Of a stretch of 64,000 nt of DNA, positions 16,119 through 25,608 are shown piece after piece. The stretch is from NCBI GenBank assembly GCA_018399635.1, contig JAGYOH010000007.1, forward strand, positions 85,143 to 149,142. The letters run 5' to 3'. The notes beneath the pieces are model-generated. The model was not told the origin of the DNA and did no database searches. It was given only the letters and a program-made list of their open reading frames with translations. Numbering within the stretch: the first letter of the stretch is position 1; every line of letters begins with the position of its first letter. This DNA is from Clostridia bacterium (GTDB lineage Bacteria; Bacillota; Clostridia; Peptostreptococcales; Acidaminobacteraceae). Made by a program: the position numbers and the translations under genes.

Positions 16119-16767
16119 CCAATTCCCCGTCCTTTGTTTTATAGAGCTTCTCCCGCTTGATGTCCAGCTTCTCAGGAGGAAAATCAAAGAGTTCCTCCAT
16201 CAGCACCAAGGGTTTGAGATTGGAAACGCTGCCGGTATCCAGGCTCATGAAAATCGAATCTGCCTGCTGGTCATAGGCAAGGTCCTTGACCTGGGGTCTG
16301 ATATCCACCTCGTTGTAACGCCCTTTTTTGGTCCTTTTCCTGATCAGATGGGTTTCCCGGCTCAAAAACTCCCGGATCCCCTCCTCGATCTCCCGGGGAG
16401 AAACCGGCAGGTTGAGGGTCACGGTATAATCACTCCTGACCACTTCTTTCATCAGGGAGGGTGGTTTTTCCAGGATTTTTCCCTTCAGGAGAATGAACTC
16501 CTCCGGGAAAAACCTTCTCTGATCCCTGATCAGTCCTCCGGTATCGATGGCCTCGGCCAGCTCCACATGGACGACCTCGTAATCACTGAGGGAGCCCACC
16601 GGCAGAGGAGCGGCAAAGGAAATGTTGGGATGGGGATTGAATCCGTGGGAAAAGGCCAGGGGGACCCTGGCTCTTCTCAGGGACCGCTCCAGCATCTTGT
16701 GGGTCTCAAGGTGGGAGAGGAATCTGAGATTTCCGGTTTTTCGGGCCAGCAGCTGCAGATAAGCCAT
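16105..16767 (-). CDS. Radical-SAM-associated protein, DUF2344 (TIGR03936 type)
   Basis: The 220-residue protein opens with the family pattern GNLRFLSHLETHKMLERSLRRARVP followed by SHGFNPHPNISFAAPLPVG. This family always occurs next to, or fused to, a large B12-binding-type radical SAM protein, and here that gene is directly upstream with a one-base overlap (TGATG). The biochemical role of the pair is not established. A link to tRNA or rRNA modification has been suggested because the pair sits near rng and ribosomal genes. A GGAGG ribosome site supports the ATG at 16767. Confidence 0.88.
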   Translation of the reverse strand: MAYLQLLARKTGNLRFLSHLETHKMLERSLRRARVPLAFSHGFNPHPNISFAAPLPVGSLSDYEVVHVELAEAIDTGGLIRDQRRFFPEEFILLKGKILEKPPSLMKEVVRSDYTVTLNLPVSPREIEEGIREFLSRETHLIRKRTKKGRYNEVDIRPQVKDLAYDQQADSIFMSLDTGSVSNLKPLVLMEELFDFPPEKLDIKREKLYKTKDGELVELY

Positions 16768-18578
16768 CAACACACCTCCCCGAGATGTCCCTGGTTGACG
16801 CCGCAGGCGGTGCATCCCCCGCGACAGTCCCGAGTCAGCTCAGCCCGCTTGGATTTTTCATTTTCCTGGATGAGGTAGGCCTTGGTGACCCCGGACTCGA
16901 TGTGGTCCCAGGGCAGGATTTCCTCATAATCCCTTTTTCTGGTATAGAACTCCGGATCAATCCCCTGACCCTCGAAAATGGCCATCCAGTGGTCGAAGTC
17001 AAAAAATTCCTGCCAGCCGTCAAAGCGGATTCCCTCCTCGACAGCCTGCACCAGAATCCGGTTGAGCCGACGGTCCCCCCTGGCGAAAACCCCTTCGAGA
17101 TAACTGCTCCTGGGATCGTGGTACTGGTACTTGAAGGTCTTGTACCTCAAGGCGTCCTTGAGATAGTTTTCTTTCTTCCTGAGGGCCTCGAGGGTATCGA
17201 AGGCTTCCCACTGGAAGGGGGTGTGGGGCTTGGGAACGAAAACCGAGGTGGAAATGGTCAGGGTCAGCCGTTTTCTGCCTGAAGCCTCCTTGTAGAGGGC
17301 CTCGATCCTTCTGGCGATGGTTCTGATGGCCTCGACATCCGCCATGGTTTCCGTCGGCAGACCCAGCATGAAGTAGAGCTTGACCCGGTCCCATCCGAGA
17401 GAAAAAATGCTTTCCATGGTGGTGTAGAGATCCTCTTCGGTGACCCCCTTGTTGATCACATCCCTCAGCCGCTGGCTCCCCGCTTCCACGGCAAAGGTCA
17501 GTCCGGTCTTTCTGACCTTCTGCACCTCCTTGAGCACCTCCACGGAATAGGAATCCAACCTGAGGGAGGGGAGGGAGATCCCCACCTTGTTGGTCTCGTG
17601 CTCTGTCATGAGATCCGTGATCAAGGGCCCGATTTTCGAATAGTCCAGGGTGCTCAGCGAGGTCAGGGAAATCTCCTCATAGCCGGTGGCGGCGATGAGT
17701 TCCCGGGCCTCCCGGGCGATCACCTCCGGGGTTTTCTCCCTGACGGGCCGATAGATCATCCCTGCCTGGCAAAAACGGCAGCCGGCGGTACAGCCTCTGA
17801 AAATCTCCACCACCGCCCGGTCGTGGACCACGTCCATGAAGGGGACGATCATTCTTGGGGGATAATAGGCCTCATTCATGTCCTTGAGGATCCTTTTGCC
17901 GATTTTTCCGGGAATTCCCTCCACGGTGGGATGAAAATCCTTGATTCGGCCATCCTCTTCATAGGTGACCTCATAGAACCCGGGCACATAGACCCCCGGT
18001 ACCCTGGCCGCCGCCAGGAGGAATTTTTCCTTGTCCCGGCCCACCTCCTTGTAAAGCTCGAGGAGTTCCAGGGTGACCTCCTCCCCCTCACCGATGACAA
18101 ACAAGTCCACGATCAGGGCCAGGGGCTCGGGATTGTAGCCACAGGAGCCTCCCGCCATGATGACGGGCTCCCCGGGACCCCGGTCCCCTGCATAGTAGGG
18201 GATGCCGGAGAGCTTGAGCATGTTGAGGATGTTGGTGTAGCTGAGTTCGTACTGCAGGGTGAAACCGATGAAGTCCATGTCTCTCAGGGGGCTCTTGGTT
18301 TCCAGGGTGAAAAGATCCAGTCCCCGCTCCACCAGGTGCTTTTCCAGGTCCACCCAGGGTGAAAAGACCCGCTCGCAGAAAATGTCCTCCTGGTCATTGA
18401 GCAGATTGTACAGGATGTGCATGCCGAGGTGGGACATCCCCACCTCGTAGATGTCCGGAAAGGCGAAGGCAAATCGGATCATTTCTGGAGAGAGGGGCTT
18501 GAGAACCTGATTGAACTCTCCCCCCATGTAGCGACTGGGTTTTTCGGACAAATAGATGATTTCTTCTAATGGTTTCAT
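16767..18578 (-). CDS. Radical SAM protein with B12-binding-type N-terminal domain (TIGR03960 type)
   Basis: The 603-residue protein has an N-terminal B12-binding-like fold (about 1-200) and a radical SAM barrel whose cluster cysteines are in RGCTAGCRFCQAG. The C-terminus has another cysteine group, CRGGCTACGVNQGHLGEVC, which may hold a second iron-sulfur cluster. Proteins of this type are paired with the downstream DUF2344 protein and lie near RNase E/G and rplU across Firmicutes. The substrate is not known. It uses SAM and probably modifies RNA or a protein. Confidence 0.9.
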   Translation of the reverse strand: MKPLEEIIYLSEKPSRYMGGEFNQVLKPLSPEMIRFAFAFPDIYEVGMSHLGMHILYNLLNDQEDIFCERVFSPWVDLEKHLVERGLDLFTLETKSPLRDMDFIGFTLQYELSYTNILNMLKLSGIPYYAGDRGPGEPVIMAGGSCGYNPEPLALIVDLFVIGEGEEVTLELLELYKEVGRDKEKFLLAAARVPGVYVPGFYEVTYEEDGRIKDFHPTVEGIPGKIGKRILKDMNEAYYPPRMIVPFMDVVHDRAVVEIFRGCTAGCRFCQAGMIYRPVREKTPEVIAREARELIAATGYEEISLTSLSTLDYSKIGPLITDLMTEHETNKVGISLPSLRLDSYSVEVLKEVQKVRKTGLTFAVEAGSQRLRDVINKGVTEEDLYTTMESIFSLGWDRVKLYFMLGLPTETMADVEAIRTIARRIEALYKEASGRKRLTLTISTSVFVPKPHTPFQWEAFDTLEALRKKENYLKDALRYKTFKYQYHDPRSSYLEGVFARGDRRLNRILVQAVEEGIRFDGWQEFFDFDHWMAIFEGQGIDPEFYTRKRDYEEILPWDHIESGVTKAYLIQENEKSKRAELTRDCRGGCTACGVNQGHLGEVC

Positions 18579-18590
18579 AACATTCTCCTA

Positions 18591-19706
18591 TCAATAAAAG
18601 AAGCTGTTGCGCTTTCTTCTCATAAACACATTCTGCACCAGGCCGATGGCCATCATGCTGGTGATGATGGAACTGCCGCCGTAGCTCATGAAGGGCAGCG
18701 TGATCCCGGTGACCGGCATCAGTCCCATGGTCATGCCGATGTTCTCGAAAATCTGAAAGAAAAACAGGGCCAGTATCCCGACGGTGATGAGGGAGCCAAA
18801 GACGTCCTTGGCCCGGTTGCCGTTGTAGAAGATTTTGAGCAGCAAGGCCCCGTACAGGAAGATGATTACGGCGCCGCCGACAAATCCCAGTTCCTCCACC
18901 GCCACGGCAAAAATAAAGTCGGTTTCCTGGACCGGCAGATACTGGTAGCGGTGATAGATGCCTTGAAAAAGTCCCTTGCCGTAGACCTCCCCGGAACCGA
19001 TGGTGATCTTGCTCTGCATCACGTGGTAATTCCCGGGCAGGGTGGGATCATTGGGATTCATGAAGGCCTCGATCCGCTCCAGCTGGTGGGACTTGAGAAA
19101 CCTCAGACTGAAGGGAACGACCGCCACCACGACGGCCAGGCCCAGGGCCATGATCCTGTAACTGAGTCCGGCGTAGAAAATCATGGCCAGGGCGATGATG
19201 ACGAAGACCAGGCCGCTGCCCAGATCCGGTTGCAGCAGCAGCAGCCCCACAAAGGGCGACAGCATCAAAAGAGCCAGGAAAAGATCGATGAGGTGGTTTC
19301 CTTCCTTGAAGCGGTTTTCAAGAAATTTCGCATAGGCGATGATGAAGCCCAGCTTGGCCACCTCGGAGGTCTGGAAATCAATGACCCCGAGACTGATCCA
19401 GCTTCTGGCCCCGCCCCGGATGACGCCGAGTCCCGGCACATACACGAGAAGCAGCAGCACGATGGAAGTCACGTAGATCACCTTGTAGAAATCACCCAGG
19501 GTGCTGTAATCCACAGCCATCACCACCACCATGGCCACCATGCCCAGGGCGAAACTCAAGCACTGGACCTTGACCTGCCGGGTCACTCCCACCTCAGGCA
19601 CGTTGGTGGCTGTGGCGATGATCAGGATTCCCAGACCGAAAATAATCACAATCAAAAGGATGAGACTGTAGTCGATGTTCTTAATCAGTTTCTTGTTGAT
19701 CTGCAT
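18591..19706 (-). CDS. rodA: Rod-shape peptidoglycan glycosyltransferase RodA
   Basis: This 371-residue SEDS-family membrane protein polymerises lipid II glycan strands during cell elongation. About ten membrane helices are present. Family landmarks are VPGLGVIRGGARSWISLG, FQTSEVAKLGFI, LQPDLGSGLVF and the late FVGGAVIIFLYGALLLKIF and PFMSYGGSS. Its start overlaps the PBP2 stop by 26 bases, so the two partner enzymes are translationally coupled. The minCDE genes that separate PBP2 and rodA in several clostridia are not here. Confidence 0.95.
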   Translation of the reverse strand: MQINKKLIKNIDYSLILLIVIIFGLGILIIATATNVPEVGVTRQVKVQCLSFALGMVAMVVVMAVDYSTLGDFYKVIYVTSIVLLLLVYVPGLGVIRGGARSWISLGVIDFQTSEVAKLGFIIAYAKFLENRFKEGNHLIDLFLALLMLSPFVGLLLLQPDLGSGLVFVIIALAMIFYAGLSYRIMALGLAVVVAVVPFSLRFLKSHQLERIEAFMNPNDPTLPGNYHVMQSKITIGSGEVYGKGLFQGIYHRYQYLPVQETDFIFAVAVEELGFVGGAVIIFLYGALLLKIFYNGNRAKDVFGSLITVGILALFFFQIFENIGMTMGLMPVTGITLPFMSYGGSSIITSMMAIGLVQNVFMRRKRNSFFY

Positions 19707-22518
19707 CCTGAGCCACCTCCACCCCTAGATAATGGGCCATGATATCCCTGGCGATGGGGGTGCCGTAGGCACCATGCCCTCCCTGAGGGATAAACACGAC
19801 CACGGCGATCCGGGGATCCTCATAGGGGGCGAACCCCACGAACCAGGCATAGGAATCAAAGGTATCCCGATGACTGTTGATTTCAGTATCCGTCAGATTG
19901 TTGTCGCTCAGTTCCTTGATGGCCTGCCGCATGGCCTTGGCTTCATCAATGTAGCCGCCGGCAAAGAGGCGCTGCATCAGGTCCTCCATCTCTTCGACGG
20001 TTTGCGGATCATCCGATTCGTTTTTGATTTTCTGATAGGAGGCCAGCTCCTCGTTGCGTTGGCGCAGAATCTCATCGGTGCGGGCCAGGACCTCAGCCAG
20101 AAGGAGCTCAGGATCGATCTTCTCAAGATTCTCCTGGAGATAGACGATTTCATCAGCCGGGGGGATATTCCCCTCCTTCTCGGCGGTTCCGGTCTTCGCC
20201 CCCACATTGACGGGGAAATCGTAGAAATACCGTCTTGCGGTCCCTTCAGTGCCCTGGGCCACCCGGTACATGCCCTCCCGGACAGCCTTCAGGGTATCGG
20301 ATTCAAAAATGCGGTCCTCCATGGGCTGGTTGCGGTCCTTGATCAGGGTGAGGGGGTACAGATAGCCGTCATTGGCGACGGTCATGATATACCGGGCCAT
20401 TTGAAGGGGGGTGTACATGTGGTCCCCCTGGCCGATGGAGAGGTTGAGGGTATCCGCCTCGTACCAGCCGATGCGGTCGAAATAATCGTACTTGATGATA
20501 TCCGCCAGACGGGCCACCTGGGTGTAGTCTCCCAGGGCTCCGAGGTCCATGAGCTTGAGAATCAGTTCATTCCGGCCGGGCCTGGCTTCACCCCAGGAGA
20601 GTATCTCGTTGATGAGGGCCTCCTTTTGGTGGGTCAGGGCCATGTCCTCAGCAGGAAAGAAGTCATCCATGATTTCATTGAGCTTGATTCTCAGACCCCA
20701 GAGAATCGACCTGGTCTTGCTCTCCTTGCTGGGAACGCCCTTGACGGTTTCTCCGATTTCAATTCCCGAAGCCTCTCCCAGGCCGAAGGCCTCGGTGTAG
20801 TCGAGGAGGATGTCGGTATTCATCTCGATGCCCAGGGGCAGGTTCTTGTGATAGTCGGTTCCCGTGGAAACGTTGAAGAAATAATAGTTGCAGGAGACCT
20901 CCAGAGCCTTGTACAGATCCGTGGGCCCGTGGACCTGGTGATAGTCGTTCCATATCCAGCACCCGAAGGTGTTGTTGCCGATTTCCACATACCCGTCGGA
21001 ATAGAGCTTCCTCCCGGGGTCGAGGCCCTGCTCCACGGCGGCGCTGCCGGTGACCATTTTATAGGTGGATCCGGGCTGGACCGCCGTCAGGGTGGCGGTA
21101 TTGTAAAGGGGTCTCGCCCCCAGGGGATTGTTGGGGTTCAGCGGTTGCAGAGACTCCCAGTCCTTCGAACTGATACCGGTTGAAAAGAGATTCAAATCAT
21201 AGGAGGGATAGTTGGCCAGGGCCAGGATTTCACCGTTTTTCACATCGATCACCACCGCCGAGCCGGATTCCGCCTTGGGAAAAGCATCGAAGCTCACGGC
21301 GCCGAAGGGATCCTCGTAATCTCCCCCGGCCTGGATGCGGTTGATCCACTTTTCAAGGGCCTCCTCCGCGACCTGCTGCAGTCCGATATCGATGGTGAGC
21401 GTCATGTCGTCTCCGGCGACGGGCTTGACCGCCGTCAGGGAATCGATGGCCTCGTCGGCATCCTTGACATACTGGCCGTAGACATCCACCTCGATGAATT
21501 TATGGCCGTCGGTCCCCACCAGGATATCCTCGAAAACCCCTTCGATGCCCACCTTGCCGATGATGTCGCTGCGCTTGTAACCCCTTTGTTCCACATACTT
21601 TTCAATCTCCGACGCCGAGGAAATCTTGCCCAGATAGCCCAGCACATGGGCTGCAAGATCCTCGTAGGGATAGTAACGGATGGGGTCGATGGAGATGCTG
21701 ATCCCGGGAAAATCCATGCCCAGCTCTTCAATGCGGACCACCGTGGATTCCTTGATATCCGTCGCCACCGGGATGGGGTTGAAAGCGAGATAGCCCTGGG
21801 TTTTCATGGCATACCTGAGGGTCAGCACCTTCAGGGCATCCTCCTGGGACAGGGTCTCGGCGATATGATACTGGCTCAGATTCCTGAGCCGTTCATAAGC
21901 CTCCTCGGGGGTGGTCCCGGGAGGGAGGCCGTAGGAGGCGAGAAAATCGTCCTTTTGCATTTCGTCGAGGTATTTCATGGTGCGAACGGAAATCGGCAGC
22001 TGGATCCCCTTCTGCAGCAGGAATTCCTGGGTCTCGTAGACATCGAGTTCCTGGGAAATCTGCTCTCTCAAGCGAATGTCGTCAAAAACCATCTCGGCCG
22101 GCACATAGCCGCTGTAGCCGTTGTTCCTCAGCCACTCCTCAATATTGAGATCGTATTGGTATCTCAGCCTTCCCTCATGCTCAACAATGGGAAATCCGAT
22201 GACCTTCTCCTGATTGCTTTCCAGCAGGTCGATGATTCCCACCGCCACCCTGTTCAAGGTCTCGGGGTCGAGGGAATCCCCCATGAAATCCACGGTGAAG
22301 CTGGGAAGATTGCCCGCCAGCAGCACCCCGTTGCGGTCAAAGATCTCTCCCCGCTTGGCTTCGATATCGATCTTTTTGATGCGGTTGTTCAGCGCCAGCT
22401 CAGAATACATGGCTCCGTTGACCACCGTCAGGTTCATCAAGCGCATGACCAGAAGCACCATGGCCGCCAGAATCAAGACTGAAATGAAATTTTTACGGTC
22501 AAATATTTTTTTCAACAT
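19681..22518 (-). CDS. mrdA: Penicillin-binding protein 2, elongasome transpeptidase (enlarged)
   Basis: The protein crosslinks peptidoglycan with RodA in the elongasome. At 945 residues it is much longer than the usual 600-750. After a membrane anchor (about 12-30) come the dimerisation domain and the transpeptidase, with S-x-x-K in PGSTYKM (about residue 483), VSCNYYFF and KTGTAEKEG (about 776). Two inserts enlarge it: one of about 90 residues before SIGQGDHMYTPLQMA, and one of about 100 residues between KTGTAE and SYAWFVGFAP, rich in E, Q and R and probably coiled coil. Catalytic motifs are intact. It follows mreD in the mreBCD-PBP2-rodA operon. Confidence 0.94.
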   Translation of the reverse strand: MLKKIFDRKNFISVLILAAMVLLVMRLMNLTVVNGAMYSELALNNRIKKIDIEAKRGEIFDRNGVLLAGNLPSFTVDFMGDSLDPETLNRVAVGIIDLLESNQEKVIGFPIVEHEGRLRYQYDLNIEEWLRNNGYSGYVPAEMVFDDIRLREQISQELDVYETQEFLLQKGIQLPISVRTMKYLDEMQKDDFLASYGLPPGTTPEEAYERLRNLSQYHIAETLSQEDALKVLTLRYAMKTQGYLAFNPIPVATDIKESTVVRIEELGMDFPGISISIDPIRYYPYEDLAAHVLGYLGKISSASEIEKYVEQRGYKRSDIIGKVGIEGVFEDILVGTDGHKFIEVDVYGQYVKDADEAIDSLTAVKPVAGDDMTLTIDIGLQQVAEEALEKWINRIQAGGDYEDPFGAVSFDAFPKAESGSAVVIDVKNGEILALANYPSYDLNLFSTGISSKDWESLQPLNPNNPLGARPLYNTATLTAVQPGSTYKMVTGSAAVEQGLDPGRKLYSDGYVEIGNNTFGCWIWNDYHQVHGPTDLYKALEVSCNYYFFNVSTGTDYHKNLPLGIEMNTDILLDYTEAFGLGEASGIEIGETVKGVPSKESKTRSILWGLRIKLNEIMDDFFPAEDMALTHQKEALINEILSWGEARPGRNELILKLMDLGALGDYTQVARLADIIKYDYFDRIGWYEADTLNLSIGQGDHMYTPLQMARYIMTVANDGYLYPLTLIKDRNQPMEDRIFESDTLKAVREGMYRVAQGTEGTARRYFYDFPVNVGAKTGTAEKEGNIPPADEIVYLQENLEKIDPELLLAEVLARTDEILRQRNEELASYQKIKNESDDPQTVEEMEDLMQRLFAGGYIDEAKAMRQAIKELSDNNLTDTEINSHRDTFDSYAWFVGFAPYEDPRIAVVVFIPQGGHGAYGTPIARDIMAHYLGVEVAQDADQQETD

Positions 22519-22527
22519 GACTGAACC

Positions 22528-23016
22528 TCATCTTCTGGATTCCCTTTCAACCCATCGCTTCATCAGCGGCAGGACCATCAGGGCACTCAAACTGTTGTAG
22601 ACCGCCTCCAGACCCGCAGTGGACAAGACGACGCCGATACTGCGGTACTGGTCTCTTAGAAAAATCACCGTCATGAAAAAAATCAGATGATACAAAATGG
22701 TGGCTATCACGACTCCCGCCACCACACTGATCCGGTTTTCTCCGAAATACATTTCCTTGAACAGATAAAAAAACAGCGTGATCAGCAGGTAGACCAGCAT
22801 GTTGGTCCCCAGGGCCTTGGCGGAAAACAGATCCTGGAGAAATCCCGCCATCAGGGCGAATTTCAGTCCTGAATGATCCTTGAGGAGCAACACCATCAAC
22901 AGGAGGACCACCAGAATCAGATTGGGAATCACCCCCATGATTCGCAACTGGGAGACCATCGTGGTTTGAAGGGTGAAGACCAGCAGAGCCGCGAAAATCA
23001 CCTCGTGGTTTTTCAA
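22528..23016 (-). CDS. mreD: Rod shape-determining protein MreD
   Basis: The 162-residue protein is very hydrophobic, with about five membrane helices and few charged loops. It carries the MreD-like segments GVIPNLILVVLLLMVLLLKDHSG and FLQDLFSAKALGTNMLVYLL. It starts right after the mreC stop (one base) and precedes PBP2 by nine bases. MreD links MreC to the elongasome in the membrane. Sequence identity in the family is low, so the call leans on size, topology and position. Confidence 0.9.
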   Translation of the reverse strand: MKNHEVIFAALLVFTLQTTMVSQLRIMGVIPNLILVVLLLMVLLLKDHSGLKFALMAGFLQDLFSAKALGTNMLVYLLITLFFYLFKEMYFGENRISVVAGVVIATILYHLIFFMTVIFLRDQYRSIGVVLSTAGLEAVYNSLSALMVLPLMKRWVERESRR

Positions 23017-23859
23017 CTAGTCCACCTCCCCGATTCCCGGTTTGGCCGGCAGGACCAGGACGCGGTTGAGTTTTCTGAAATCCGCCAGGGGTTCCACCGT
23101 AATGGTCACCAGCAGCTCATTGCGGTCCTTGAACACTTCACTGACCGTCCCGATGATGATCCCTTCCTGATAGAGTCCCTTTCCTGAGGTAATGATCAGA
23201 TCTCCCACGAAAACCTCGGCGGAGGGGTCGAAGAAGGATCCGTTCAGGGAACCGTCGATGCCGCCATCCACGACGCCCTCATAGTCACGGGTCTTGTCGG
23301 AGATTTTGATCCCCACCGAGTTCTTGTGGTCGATGATGGCCACCACCTTGGCAAAGTCATCACTCACCTCATAAACCAGACCCAGCAGTCCCTTGCCGCT
23401 GATCACCGCGGCGTTCTTCATCACCCCGTCGGCGTGGCCCTTGTCGATGACAAACATGTTGTACCAGTTGCCGGGGTCCTTGGAAACCACCCGGGCCTCG
23501 GTGACCAGCTCCGCGGAGGTCGCGGGCAGGTATTCGAAAATCCCTCTGAGCTCCTCGAGTTCGGCGTACTCGTTCGCCTCGAGGGCTGAAGCCACAAAGG
23601 CCTCTCTGAGAGAGGCGTTTTCTCTTTCCAGTTCGTCAATGCGCTTTTCATTGTCCCAGACATTGACTACAGGACTGACAATCGATTCCATCAGTCCCGT
23701 CATGGTATTGAAGATTCTCTGCACAGGAATCAGAGACTTTCCGATGAAGTTTTCAAACCGGGAAATCCGCTCCCGCCCTCCAAAGGTAAGCCCCATGACA
23801 ATCATCAGCAAAATTAGTGAGATGATGACAAGGCTGTTTTTCCCACGATCACTTTTCAC
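23017..23859 (-). CDS. mreC: Rod shape-determining protein MreC
   Basis: The 280-residue bitopic protein has one N-terminal membrane helix (about 9-26), a coiled-coil stretch (VWDNEKRIDELERENASLREAF) and an extracytoplasmic beta domain with EARVVSKDPGNWYNMFVIDKG and SSDIIVGDL-like segments (VGDLIITSGKG). It scaffolds PBP2 and other wall enzymes. It lies 11 bases after mreB and one base before mreD. Confidence 0.95.
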   Translation of the reverse strand: MKSDRGKNSLVIISLILLMIVMGLTFGGRERISRFENFIGKSLIPVQRIFNTMTGLMESIVSPVVNVWDNEKRIDELERENASLREAFVASALEANEYAELEELRGIFEYLPATSAELVTEARVVSKDPGNWYNMFVIDKGHADGVMKNAAVISGKGLLGLVYEVSDDFAKVVAIIDHKNSVGIKISDKTRDYEGVVDGGIDGSLNGSFFDPSAEVFVGDLIITSGKGLYQEGIIIGTVSEVFKDRNELLVTITVEPLADFRKLNRVLVLPAKPGIGEVD

Positions 23860-23870
23860 CGAATACCACC

Positions 23871-24899
23871 CTAACGTCGTTTCACATGAGTCATCTGTTT
23901 TCTCATCACATCGTAATGCTCAAGAGATTGACCCGTCCCCAGGGCAACACTTTTGAGCGGTTCCTCCACCACATTGACGGGGATTTTCAAATGCTCCTGG
24001 AAAAGTTCCTTGATACCTCTGAGGAGGGCGCCCCCGCCGGTCAGGGTCATCCCCTTGACCATGATATCCGCCGACAACTCCGGATGGGTGATTTCGAGGA
24101 TGTTCCTGATCCCGTCCAGGATATTGGAAAAAATCTCCCCCAGGGCCATCTCGGTCTCCCGGGATGAAATCCGAATCTTCTTGGGCAGACCGCTGACCAG
24201 GTCCCGACCGGTGATCTCCATATGGAGAATCTCCATGGGATAGACGGTCCCGATGCTCTTTTTGATGGATTCGACACCGCTGATGCCTATGGCCAGCTGG
24301 TAGTTCTTCTTGACATATTCCAGAATCGCCTCGTTCATCTTGTCTCCGGCGACCTTGAGGGACTTGCTCACCACGATCCCTCCCAGTGAAATCACGGCGA
24401 TTTCCGTGGTGCCTCCTCCGATATCCACCACCAGATGACCGAAGGGTTCTTCAATCTGCAGACCGGCACCGATGGCGGCGGCCACGGCTTCTTCAATGAC
24501 CATGGCATCGTGGGCCCTGGCCATGAGGGCGGCCTCGATCACGGCCCTCTTCTCCACGGTGGTCGCCTCGGAGGGCACACTGATCACGACCCTGATCTTG
24601 GTGAAGAGGTTCCTTTTTGGAAAACTTTTCTTCAAAAAATATTCAATCATCCGATAGGTGGTTTCAAAATCCGCCACAACGCCATTTTGAAGCGGCCTGA
24701 TCAAATCGATGGTATCCGGGGCCTTGCCGATCATTTCCTTGGCTTCGATGCCCACCGCGATGATTTCCCCGGTTCGGTTCTCGACGGCTACGACAGAAGG
24801 TTCATCAGCGACAATCCCGACCCCCTTGACATAAAGCAGGGTGTTGGCTGTCCCCAAGTCGATGCCGACATCTTTTATCAAGCACTTAAATATTGTCAA
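23871..24899 (-). CDS. mreB: Rod shape-determining actin-like protein MreB
   Basis: MreB is the bacterial actin that organises lateral wall synthesis. All actin-fold motifs are visible: phosphate 1 (IDLGTANTLLYVKG), phosphate 2 (VVDIGGGTTEIAVISLG) and the adenosine motif (TGGGALLRGIKEL). The 342-residue chain is of normal length. The start is a TTG at 24899 with AAGGAG about 11 bases upstream. A second TTG at 24878 would give the shorter family-like start. It is first in the mreB-mreC-mreD-PBP2-rodA cluster and follows radC by 19 bases. Confidence 0.96.
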   Translation of the reverse strand: MTIFKCLIKDVGIDLGTANTLLYVKGVGIVADEPSVVAVENRTGEIIAVGIEAKEMIGKAPDTIDLIRPLQNGVVADFETTYRMIEYFLKKSFPKRNLFTKIRVVISVPSEATTVEKRAVIEAALMARAHDAMVIEEAVAAAIGAGLQIEEPFGHLVVDIGGGTTEIAVISLGGIVVSKSLKVAGDKMNEAILEYVKKNYQLAIGISGVESIKKSIGTVYPMEILHMEITGRDLVSGLPKKIRISSRETEMALGEIFSNILDGIRNILEITHPELSADIMVKGMTLTGGGALLRGIKELFQEHLKIPVNVVEEPLKSVALGTGQSLEHYDVMRKQMTHVKRR

Positions 24900-24918
24900 T
24901 GGTCAAACGTCTCCTTTT

Positions 24919-25593
24919 TCAAATAAGCTTTTCTTCCTTCATGCTGAAATATTTCTCACTACCAATTATAACATGGTCGAGAACTTTTATACCGATTAAA
25001 TCTCCGGCTTCCTTGATTCTTCTGGTGATCTGATAATCCTCCGCCGAGGGCTCGGGATTCCCGCTCGGATGGTTGTGCATCAACAGGATTCCCGCCGCGC
25101 TTTTTTTGATGGCGCGGTTGAAAACCTCTCTGGGATGGACGATCGAGGCATTGAGGGATCCGATGGAAATGTTTTCATAATCGATGACCTGGTTCTTGGT
25201 GTCCAGAAACACCACCCGGAAAACTTCCTTCTTGAAGTAGCGCATGTCCTGACCCAGATGCTGGAAAATATCCAGGGGACTGAGTATCCTCTCCCGGACC
25301 AGAAAATGATTCATGTGGATGCGATGGCTGAGCTCTACGGCCGCCAGTATCCTGACCGCCTTCGTGGGACCGATTCCTCTGATCGAAGTCAATTCCTGCA
25401 CGGTGACGTCGGTCAGCTGGTGGATGCCTTCCCCCGTGGATTCAAGGACTCTCTGGGCAAGATCCAGGGCCGATTGCTCCCTTGATCCCGTTTGAATCAG
25501 GATGGCCAGGAGTTCTGCGTTGGACAGGCGTCCGGGACCCAGATTGATCATTCTCTCTCTAGGACGTTCATTCAGGGGCAGATCTTTGATCAT
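24919..25593 (-). CDS. radC: RadC/YeeS-family JAB domain protein
   Basis: This 224-residue protein has an N-terminal helix-hairpin-helix part (ELTSIRGIGPTKAVRILAAVEL) and a C-terminal JAMM metalloprotease-like domain with the motif HNHPSGNPEPSAED. It was named for DNA repair, but the biochemical role is not settled. The position between maf and mreB is the conserved maf-radC-mreBCD order of Firmicutes. It precedes mreB by 19 bases and follows maf by 15. Confidence 0.94.
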   Translation of the reverse strand: MIKDLPLNERPRERMINLGPGRLSNAELLAILIQTGSREQSALDLAQRVLESTGEGIHQLTDVTVQELTSIRGIGPTKAVRILAAVELSHRIHMNHFLVRERILSPLDIFQHLGQDMRYFKKEVFRVVFLDTKNQVIDYENISIGSLNASIVHPREVFNRAIKKSAAGILLMHNHPSGNPEPSAEDYQITRRIKEAGDLIGIKVLDHVIIGSEKYFSMKEEKLI

Positions 25594-25608
25594 AAGCTCT
25601 CCTCAAAC

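Noticed and set aside
19732..21183. 483-residue plus-strand open frame opposite PBP2
   Set aside because: Shadow of the transpeptidase gene, without start signal or recognisable domain.
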